In this document: positions 1 to 5,158 of the stretch, in pieces
Layout: every line of letters begins with the position of its first letter
How positions within the stretch are numbered: position 1 is the stretch's first letter
Assembly: GCA_002471345.1 (NCBI GenBank)
Contig: DKPS01000030.1
Location: 1 to 5,158, forward strand
Source: Saprospiraceae bacterium UBA7328
GTDB lineage: Bacteria > Bacteroidota > Bacteroidia > Chitinophagales > Saprospiraceae
Reading direction: 5' to 3'
DNA: 5,158 nt
Notes under the pieces: model-generated
The model's input: the letters and a program-made list of their open reading frames with translations, nothing else
Databases searched by the model: none
What the model was told of the DNA's origin: nothing
Made by a program: the position numbers and the translations under genes

Positions 1-1068
1 CCATAAATCATGATTATCTCCATGAGGCACTCTGATCTGATCACCAAAAGTCTTACCTCCATCAGTAGATCTATAGAGGCCTGTATTAAGGCAATATACT
101 TTATCTCTGTCCCAAGGATCTGCATAAATGCGAGAATAGTAAAAAGCTCTTTGCCTTAGCTTTCTTTCATCATTAGTTTGCTCCCATGTCCATCCCCCAT
201 CATCTGATCTAAAAACACCTCCATTATTTGCTTCTACAATTGCCCAAACACGATCGGGATCTGCTGGAGAAACAGCCACTCCTATCTTACCAATAGGGCC
301 TTCAGGCATTCCTGGATTTTTAGTTAAATCAACCCATGTCTTACCTCCATTTGACGATTTCCATAATTTACAATAAGGTCCTCCTCCCCACATCTTCCAT
401 GCCTTTCTATAGACCTGCCATGTGCTAGCATAAAGAACTTCTGGATTCGTTCTATCAATAATCAGATCAACAGCTCCAGCTTTAGGGCTTTCATAAAGTA
501 TTTTTTCCCAAGTGTTTCCCCCATCTGTTGTTTTAAACACTCCCCGTTCTTCATTATCTCCATAAGGATGTCCTAGAGCTGCAACATATGCAATATCAGG
601 GTTTGTAGGATGTATTCTGATTCTCGAAATAGCTTGAGTCTCTGATAAGCCTAAGTGCCTCCAAGTCTTGCCACCGTCTTTAGATTTATAAACGCCATCT
701 CCTTGAGTAATACTTCCTCTCAACTGTACTTCCCCCATTCCAATATACACGATATCTGGATTGGTCTCAGCCACGGCAACAGCTCCTACTGATGAAGAAG
801 TAATTTGGCCATCTGTTACTGGAAACCATTCATTACCCCCATCTACGGTTTTCCAAAGTCCTCCTCCAGTAGCTCCAAAGTAATATTCTAATGGCCTTCC
901 CGGGCTTCCACTGCAGCCTAAAGATCTGCCACCTCTATTGGGGCCAATATTTCTCCACTCCATCTTTTCATAAAATGAAGTAGGAATCTGAAGATCAGAC
1001 TGACCATATGATTCATTAAATACGAATATCAGACTCAAAAATGATAAAAGTAGTAGTAGTCGTTTCAT
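1..1068 (-). CDS. Secreted Asp-box (BNR/sortilin-like) beta-propeller protein, N-terminal part, runs off left edge
   Basis: This reading frame opens with ATG at 1068-1066 and stays open for 356 codons to the window edge, so only the N-terminal part is seen; from memory, related proteins run to about 1000 residues. Residues 1-22 look like a Sec signal peptide: MKR, a Leu/Phe/Ile-rich core, then SYG followed by Gln, a likely cleavage point. The mature part carries six Asp-box motifs of the S/T-x-D-x-G-x-T-W type, at about residues 73-81 (KTVDGGNEW), 128-136 (KSKDGGKTW), 179-187 (KTTDGGNTW), 237-245 (KSSNGGKTW), 287-295 (RSDDGGWTW) and 333-341 (RSTDGGKTF). Other landmarks are WRNIGPNRGGRS near residue 38 and HGDNHDLW at 349-356. 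Asp boxes sit in beta-propeller blades of BNR, sortilin (VPS10) and exo-enzyme folds. The protein is probably periplasmic or outside the cell; its substrate and any enzymatic activity cannot be told. No Shine-Dalgarno precedes the start, as is usual in Bacteroidota. It is divergent from the sugar-acid operon. Confidence 0.9.
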   Translation of the reverse strand, partial: MKRLLLLLSFLSLIFVFNESYGQSDLQIPTSFYEKMEWRNIGPNRGGRSLGCSGSPGRPLEYYFGATGGGLWKTVDGGNEWFPVTDGQITSSSVGAVAVAETNPDIVYIGMGEVQLRGSITQGDGVYKSKDGGKTWRHLGLSETQAISRIRIHPTNPDIAYVAALGHPYGDNEERGVFKTTDGGNTWEKILYESPKAGAVDLIIDRTNPEVLYASTWQVYRKAWKMWGGGPYCKLWKSSNGGKTWVDLTKNPGMPEGPIGKIGVAVSPADPDRVWAIVEANNGGVFRSDDGGWTWEQTNDERKLRQRAFYYSRIYADPWDRDKVYCLNTGLYRSTDGGKTFGDQIRVPHGDNHDLW

Positions 1069-1201
1069 GGTTTTGTTCGCTTTGTTACTAAAGATTTTGA
1101 GACGTAAAAGATAGGAAGATTTTGGAGAGATTAAAATAGGAATTCGCCCACTCTTGATTAGAGAAAGAATGGGTTGTGTTTCCTTTTAGAAATTACAAAT
1201 T

Positions 1202-1234
1202 ATTATAACCTATAATCAGAAGAGGCGTTATAAT
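1202..1234. promoter_or_regulatory. Inverted repeat in the divergent intergenic region, possible operator
   Basis: ATTATAAC at 1202-1209 is the exact reverse complement of GTTATAAT at 1227-1234, with 17 bases between the arms. It lies between the divergent secreted-protein gene and the dehydratase operon, where a shared regulator could bind. TATAAT also occurs at 1211-1216 and 1229-1234 and could serve as a -10 box, but no matching -35 box or Bacteroidota-type promoter (TTTG, then TAnnTTTG) is seen. In DNA this rich in A and T, an 8-bp dyad can arise by chance. Confidence 0.2.
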
Positions 1235-1347
1235 TTAAAATGTGACAAATTAGACTAAAACATTGAAAAGCGTGTCTATCTACATAAAGCGTCAGACTTT
1301 CTATGTTAGAGGAAGCCATCTTCTTGAAAACAGTATCAATTAATAGT

Positions 1348-3069
1348 ATGGATAAAGGAAAAAAACTCCGCAGTCAAGAATGGTTTGGAAGTGATGACAA
1401 AATGGGTTTTGTACATCGTTCTTGGTTAAGAAACCAAGGCTATCCAAATGATTATTTTGAGGGCAAACCAGTAATTGGCATTTGTAATACATGGTCTGAA
1501 CTGACACCCTGTAATGGTCATTTACGTGATGTGGCCGAAATTGTAAAACGAGGTATTCTTGAAGCTGGAGGATTCCCTTTGGAATTTCCAGTAATGTCCT
1601 TAGGCGAAACCATAATGAGGCCTACAACTATGCTATTCCGCAATCTGGCAAGTATGGACACTGAAGAATCTATTAGAGCCAATCCTCTAGATGGCATTGT
1701 ACTCTTAACAGGTTGTGATAAGACAACACCATCTACGGTCATGGGAGCTTGTAGCGTAGATCTGCCTACAATTGTAGTTCCTGGTGGGCCAATGTTAAAT
1801 GGAAGATACAGAGGTGAAACGATTGGTTCAGGATCTTTTAACTGGATGATCAAAGAAAAGCAACAGATGGAAGACTTTGATGCAAAGGCCATGCGAGAAG
1901 CTGAAATTTGTGCTGCACGAAGCATTGGTCATTGCAATACTATGGGCACTGCTTCAACCATGGCCACCATGTGTGAAGCTTTAGGTCTTACTCTTCCTGG
2001 ATTTTCATCAATTCCTGCAGCAGACTCTCGCAAAAAAGTGATGCAACAGTTATCTGGACGTCGAATTGTCGAAATGGTGAAAGAAGATCTAATCATGTCA
2101 ACCATTCTTACTAAAAAGGCATTTGAAAATGCCATAGTAACAAATGCAGCAGTAGGTGGATCTACTAATTTGATTATTCACCTGATTGCAATTGCTCGAC
2201 GCATTGGAGTTGATCTAAAACTAGAAGACTTTGACAGTATCGGAAGCAAAATTCCTTTATTAGTCAATTTAATGCCTTCAGGAAAATATTTGATGGAAGA
2301 TTTCTTTTATGCTGGAGGTTTGCCCGTGGTATTAAAGGAATTAGGTGAGTTATTGCACCAGAATATTATTACTGTAAACGGAAAGACCTTTCGAGAAAAT
2401 TATGAAGATGCATCTTGTTTTGATCATGATGTTATTGCGAAAATTGAGACACCATTCCAAGAACATGCTGGAATAGCTGTGTTGAAAGGAAACCTATGTG
2501 AGAATGGATCTGTAATCAAGCCGTCTGCAGCCACAAAAAAACTAATGCATCATACAGGTAGAGCTGTAGTTTTTGAAAGTATGGAAGATTATCATGAAAG
2601 AATTGATGATCCGGATTTAGATATTGATGAAAATTGCGTAATCGTGCTCAAAGGAGTAGGACCTAAAGGATATCCAGGGATGCCTGAAGTGGGCAATGTA
2701 GATTTGCCTAAGAAATTGATATTGAAAGGAGTTAAAGATATGATCAGAATTTCTGACGGCAGAATGAGCGGAACAGCTTATGGTACAGTAGTACTCCATG
2801 TCTCTCCAGAATCTACAGTCGGGGGAGCATTAGCCATTGTTCAAAATGGAGACACCATCACTTTAGACGTAGAAAACAGAATACTACAACTCAATATTTC
2901 AGACGAAGAAATTGCAATAAGAAAAACCAAATGGAAAGCTCCTGATCCTGTTGCAAAAAGAGGTTATATCCGTATTTATTTGGACCATGTCGAGGGTGCA
3001 GATGTTGGAGCAGATTTGGATGTTCTTGTAGGTGGATCGGGCTCGAAAGTCGATCGAGATTTACATTAA
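1348..3069 (+). CDS. IlvD/Edd-family pentonate dehydratase (L-arabinonate / D-xylonate dehydratase type)
   Basis: Predicted cytoplasmic Fe-S enzyme that removes water from a sugar acid, probably a pentonate, to give a 2-keto-3-deoxy acid. Numbering from ATG 1348 (573 residues), the expected iron-sulfur cysteines are C55 (in TPCN), C123 (in GCDK) and C196 (in GHCNTMG). Spacings of 68 and 73 match those I recall for Rhizobium leguminosarum L-arabinonate dehydratase (Cys59, 127, 200), offset by four throughout. Mg2+ ligands would be E87 and D124 plus K125, the lysine carbamylated in this family. S474 in DGRMSGTAYG is the expected catalytic serine. FVHRSWLRNQG and WMIKEKQQ also fit the sugar-acid branch rather than IlvD proper. 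An in-frame ATG at 1303 would add 15 residues (MLEEAIFLKTVSINS); I prefer 1348 because family similarity begins at KKLRSQEWF and the length fits better. Neither start has a Shine-Dalgarno. It is followed after 9 bases by the partner gene. The exact substrate (arabinonate, xylonate or fuconate) cannot be read from sequence. Confidence 0.9.
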   Translation: MDKGKKLRSQEWFGSDDKMGFVHRSWLRNQGYPNDYFEGKPVIGICNTWSELTPCNGHLRDVAEIVKRGILEAGGFPLEFPVMSLGETIMRPTTMLFRNLASMDTEESIRANPLDGIVLLTGCDKTTPSTVMGACSVDLPTIVVPGGPMLNGRYRGETIGSGSFNWMIKEKQQMEDFDAKAMREAEICAARSIGHCNTMGTASTMATMCEALGLTLPGFSSIPAADSRKKVMQQLSGRRIVEMVKEDLIMSTILTKKAFENAIVTNAAVGGSTNLIIHLIAIARRIGVDLKLEDFDSIGSKIPLLVNLMPSGKYLMEDFFYAGGLPVVLKELGELLHQNIITVNGKTFRENYEDASCFDHDVIAKIETPFQEHAGIAVLKGNLCENGSVIKPSAATKKLMHHTGRAVVFESMEDYHERIDDPDLDIDENCVIVLKGVGPKGYPGMPEVGNVDLPKKLILKGVKDMIRISDGRMSGTAYGTVVLHVSPESTVGGALAIVQNGDTITLDVENRILQLNISDEEIAIRKTKWKAPDPVAKRGYIRIYLDHVEGADVGADLDVLVGGSGSKVDRDLH

Positions 3070-3078
3070 AGATTGTAT

Positions 3079-3912
3079 ATGAAAATTTATAACACTTCAA
3101 AAGGCATTTTAATAGAATCGGAGCAGTCATTTTTTCTGATAAATGAAACGTGGGATGATTTTATAAATGATGACGATGTACTAGACAAAGCAAAAAAAGT
3201 CATATCAAAAAGTCCTAAAGTCGTCAATCCTCAATTCCTAATTGAAAATCACTTACTTGTGCCCATGCATAATCAAGAATTATGGGCAAGTGGAGTGACC
3301 TATTATAATAGCAAACTAGGAAGACAAGAAGAAAGTAAAAATGCAGGTGGAGGTGATTATTATGAAAAGGTCTATTATGCAGAAAGACCAGAGTTGTTCT
3401 TTAAAGCAACTTTGAATAGAGTTGTTCCTTCAGGTGGCAAAGTAAACATTAGAAAAGATTCTACTTGGAATGTACCAGAACCAGAGTTAACTCTGGCAAT
3501 AACATCATCAGGGAAAATCGTCGGATATACTATTGGGAATGACATGAGTTCCAGAAGTATTGAAGGAGAAAACCCGCTGTATCTGCCTCAAGCCAAAACT
3601 TACGATGCTTGTGCTGGTCTCGGACCATCCGTTTATTTGACAGACGCCCCTCTGCCGACTGACACAAAAATATCAATTACCGTAATTAGAAAAGGAATGA
3701 TCGTATTTGAAGATTCTGTTGAAATTGACAAAATAAAACGAGAATTCAAAGAGCTAGTAAAATTCTTGTATCAAGAATGTTCTTTTCCTCACGGATGCTA
3801 TTTAATGACAGGAACAGGTATCGTTCCACCTGCTTCTTTCACATTACAAAGCAATGATCAGATTCAAATTTCAATAGATCAAATTGGAACATTAATCAAT
3901 TATGTCAATTAA
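3079..3912 (+). CDS. Fumarylacetoacetate-hydrolase-family protein, likely 2-keto-3-deoxy-pentonate dehydratase
   Basis: 277-residue cytoplasmic protein of the FAH superfamily. Metal ligands are visible as E134 and E136 in WNVPEPELTL and D155 in GNDMSSRS. Further marks are ERPELFFKA near residue 102, IEGENPLYLPQAK near 161-173, and the C-terminal TGTGIVPP at about 244-251. The ERPELFFKA and IEGENPLYLPQAK stretches resemble, as I recall, the 2-keto-3-deoxy-D-xylonate dehydratase (XylX) group of Caulobacter type. That enzyme turns 2-keto-3-deoxy-pentonate into alpha-ketoglutarate semialdehyde, the step directly after the upstream gene's reaction, so context supports the call. A 2,4-diketo-3-deoxy-acid hydrolase of the rhamnose/fucose routes is the main alternative. 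The start is taken as ATG 3079; a TTG two codons earlier (3073) is less likely. The 9-base gap from the dehydratase stop points to one transcript. There is no strong Shine-Dalgarno and no clear hairpin terminator after the stop. Confidence 0.85.
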   Translation: MKIYNTSKGILIESEQSFFLINETWDDFINDDDVLDKAKKVISKSPKVVNPQFLIENHLLVPMHNQELWASGVTYYNSKLGRQEESKNAGGGDYYEKVYYAERPELFFKATLNRVVPSGGKVNIRKDSTWNVPEPELTLAITSSGKIVGYTIGNDMSSRSIEGENPLYLPQAKTYDACAGLGPSVYLTDAPLPTDTKISITVIRKGMIVFEDSVEIDKIKREFKELVKFLYQECSFPHGCYLMTGTGIVPPASFTLQSNDQIQISIDQIGTLINYVN

Positions 3913-4187
3913 AAGTATCAGGATAACAATTTGGAAATGACTCATTTACACCTTAAAGGATAGCGGGAGTAAAAGAATAAATCACTGAATAGCTTAAGAA
4001 CAATGCATTCCTATAATCTCCTTCAAATGTTATGTGCCTTGATTTTAGATATGAATCAAATTCATAGCTAACTAAGATGTTAATTGGGGTATAATGGGAT
4101 ACAGTTATTATTTGACTTATATAAATAGCAGTGCAACTACAATGAATTTTTCAATCGAGATATTAGGTAATTTTTTCCCTTTTTTAA
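3913..4187. other. Intergenic stretch with no gene or clear signal
   Basis: After the FAH-family stop there is no open frame of useful length on the plus strand, no convincing terminator hairpin with a T-run, and no tRNA-like fold that I can see. TATAAT occurs at 4090-4095 and TTGACT at 4112-4117, but no partner box lies at a proper distance from either. TTG at 4084-4086 followed 20 bases later by ATTATTTG (4107-4114) is only a poor match to the Bacteroidota promoter pattern. A promoter for the downstream gene may lie here but cannot be placed. Confidence 0.5.
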
Positions 4188-4331
4188 GAAAACATAGGAT
4201 TAAAAAAACTTCAAAATCTTTTAGAGAATAAACTGGGTAAAGTATTAACCTTGGCGATATCTGACAGGAAGAAAGATACTTAAAATTCAAATTTTGGAAT
4301 TGAAGACCAAAAATGAATTATTAAGGAATAC
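4188..4331 (+). other. Coding-like fragments upstream of the EcsC/TerB-like gene, possible broken 5' end
   Basis: In the frame of the gene that starts at 4332, the bases from 4188 to the TAA at 4281-4283 encode 31 residues, including GLKKLQNLLENKLGKVL and LAISDRKKDT. From about 4279 the next frame over continues with LKIQILELKTKNELLRN up to about 4329, where the original frame resumes at ATG 4332. One inserted base near 4278-4281 and one lost base near 4329-4335 would join all three pieces into one longer N-terminus. No ATG opens the first piece; an ATA at 4194 stands where one might be expected. This fits decay, sequencing error or chance in AT-rich DNA, and the sequence alone cannot separate them. 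Confidence 0.25.
4323..4327 (+). promoter_or_regulatory. Shine-Dalgarno-like AAGGA before ATG 4332
   Basis: AAGGA lies 4 bases before the ATG at 4332. The spacing is slightly short, but this is the only clear Shine-Dalgarno-like match before any start in the window. It supports 4332 as a usable start even if an upstream extension once existed. Confidence 0.4.
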
Positions 4332-5069
4332 ATGGTGAAAAACGTTGCTATTGCGACTGCAACAAGCATTATCCCTGGTCCTGCTGGCATGATAGCGGCA
4401 GGGCCAGGGATGCTCAATTCTATGTCAAATCAAATGAAAGCAACTTATGATGTAGCCTGCATTCATGGAAAAGAAGACAAGGTTGTAAAAGACTTACTTA
4501 TAGATATTCCACTTCAATCTATGGGTGTACCTGCAGGTCTATCCAAAATTCAAGAATTGAATGAATTAAAAGAAGGAGAAGCTGAAATCATAAAACAGAA
4601 AATAAAAGGACTAGGGACGATATATGCCAAGAAAAAGATGAAACGTGCTCTAACCAGCTTGGTCCCTGGGTTAAGCACAATTTTTGCAATTACTCAAGCA
4701 AAAATGGAAACTGCTAAAGTCTTTGCAACGGCAAATTCATTTTTTGATCCAAATGAAATTTCAGAAGACCAAGTCTTAGATTTAGAAATATCAGAAAGTC
4801 AGAAAGAAGAAGAAAAAATTAAAATTTTAGTCAATCTAATGACATTAGATTCTCAAACAACTCCTGAAGAACTATTTTTTATCCAACCTCTAATAAACAA
4901 AAGCAATCTAAGTAAAAATAAAAAAGTTCACTACCTCTCATCTCTTGGAAGTTCTGCTACAGATTATGCAATAAACTTCGATCTACTTAAAAAATCAGGT
5001 GACTCCAAGGAAGTGGTAATGGACTTAGCTATTAATTTTGAGACCAACCATGATCACTTCAAAAAATGA
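4332..5069 (+). CDS. Hypothetical protein with EcsC-like hydrophobic region and partial TerB-like C-terminus
   Basis: 245 residues. I do not recognise a named gene. Residues 5-30 form a Gly/Ala/Pro-rich hydrophobic stretch (TSIIPGPAGMIAAGPGML); a charged helical stretch follows, then a second hydrophobic stretch at about 105-135 (ALTSLVPGLSTIFAITQAK). This pattern of a proline/glycine hydrophobic hairpin and a later VPG segment recalls EcsC-family or DUF697/YcjF-like proteins, which associate with membranes. Residues 140-162 are acidic and probably a linker. Residues 163-245 resemble a TerB-like helical domain: LVNLMTLDSQTTPEE fits its first acidic helix turn, and VVMDLAINFETNHDHF sits where the second would be, but the protein ends there. 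It starts almost inside the first hydrophobic segment, while EcsC-type proteins usually have more before it, so the N-terminus may also be missing. There is no signal peptide. It stands 419 bases after the pentonate operon and probably has its own promoter. Domain names are tentative; the reading frame itself is well supported. Confidence 0.75.
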   Translation: MVKNVAIATATSIIPGPAGMIAAGPGMLNSMSNQMKATYDVACIHGKEDKVVKDLLIDIPLQSMGVPAGLSKIQELNELKEGEAEIIKQKIKGLGTIYAKKKMKRALTSLVPGLSTIFAITQAKMETAKVFATANSFFDPNEISEDQVLDLEISESQKEEEKIKILVNLMTLDSQTTPEELFFIQPLINKSNLSKNKKVHYLSSLGSSATDYAINFDLLKKSGDSKEVVMDLAINFETNHDHFKK

Positions 5070-5158
5070 AGATGTTACCTCTGATGCATCAGCCACTACC
5101 TTTCTAAACTTGATTAAAAAAATGATACTAACTCTACACTCTTGTTGAGAATATCGCT

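Noticed and set aside
1518..1925. Minus-strand open frame of 135 codons
   Set aside because: It lies wholly inside the dehydratase gene, opposite its conserved GCDK and cysteine region, and its translation resembles no family I know. It is a shadow of the real gene.
2891..3130. Minus-strand open frame of 79 codons across the operon junction
   Set aside because: It overlaps the end of the dehydratase and the start of the FAH gene, both well supported; the translation is low in complexity and unrecognisable.
3945..3965. Possible terminator hairpin CCTTAAAGG after the FAH-family gene
   Set aside because: The arms are only 4 bases with a one-base loop, which cannot form a stable hairpin, and no T-run follows.
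4112..4143. TTGACT (4112-4117) with TACAAT (4138-4143) as a sigma-70-like promoter
   Set aside because: The 20-base spacer is too long, and Bacteroidota use a different promoter pattern, which is not matched here.
4142..4231. Plus-strand 29-codon open frame starting at ATG 4142
   Set aside because: It is short, has no Shine-Dalgarno and contains Phe and Lys runs expected from T- and A-rich DNA. It also overlaps, in a different frame, the more coding-like fragment from 4188.
5050..5148. Plus-strand 32-codon open frame starting at ATG 5050
   Set aside because: It overlaps the end of the preceding gene by 20 bases, has no ribosome binding site, and does not continue the TerB-like pattern.

Overview
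The window looks like AT-rich chromosomal DNA from a member of the Bacteroidota, probably a free-living or marine relative of Flavobacteriia or Cytophagia. The reasons are the large secreted Asp-box repeat protein of a type common in that phylum, starts that mostly lack a Shine-Dalgarno sequence, and codons rich in A and T. The phylum call is an inference; no rRNA or other marker gene is present.

Layout. Positions 1-1068 (minus strand) hold the first 356 codons of a secreted protein with six Asp-box (BNR) repeats; its 3' part lies beyond the left edge. A divergent intergenic region follows (1069 to about 1347) with an 8-bp dyad but no clear promoter. A tight two-gene plus-strand operon comes next: an IlvD/Edd-family sugar-acid dehydratase of the arabinonate/xylonate dehydratase type (1348-3069), then, 9 bases later, a fumarylacetoacetate-hydrolase-family protein resembling 2-keto-3-deoxy-pentonate dehydratases (3079-3912). 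After 419 bases without a clear gene comes a plus-strand gene (4332-5069) for a 245-residue hypothetical protein, with an EcsC-like or DUF697-like hydrophobic part and an apparently incomplete TerB-like C-terminus. The last 89 bases hold nothing convincing.

How the genes may work together. The operon encodes two consecutive dehydrations of the non-phosphorylative (Weimberg-type) pentose pathway: pentonate to 2-keto-3-deoxy-pentonate to alpha-ketoglutarate semialdehyde. The remaining steps (sugar dehydrogenase, lactonase, semialdehyde dehydrogenase) are not in the window. The secreted Asp-box protein may act on an extracellular substrate, but nothing in the sequence ties it to the sugar acids.

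No mobile element, CRISPR array, tRNA or rRNA is visible. The least ordinary spot is the stretch before 4332, where coding-like fragments in shifted frames suggest that the hypothetical gene has a damaged or misread 5' end.
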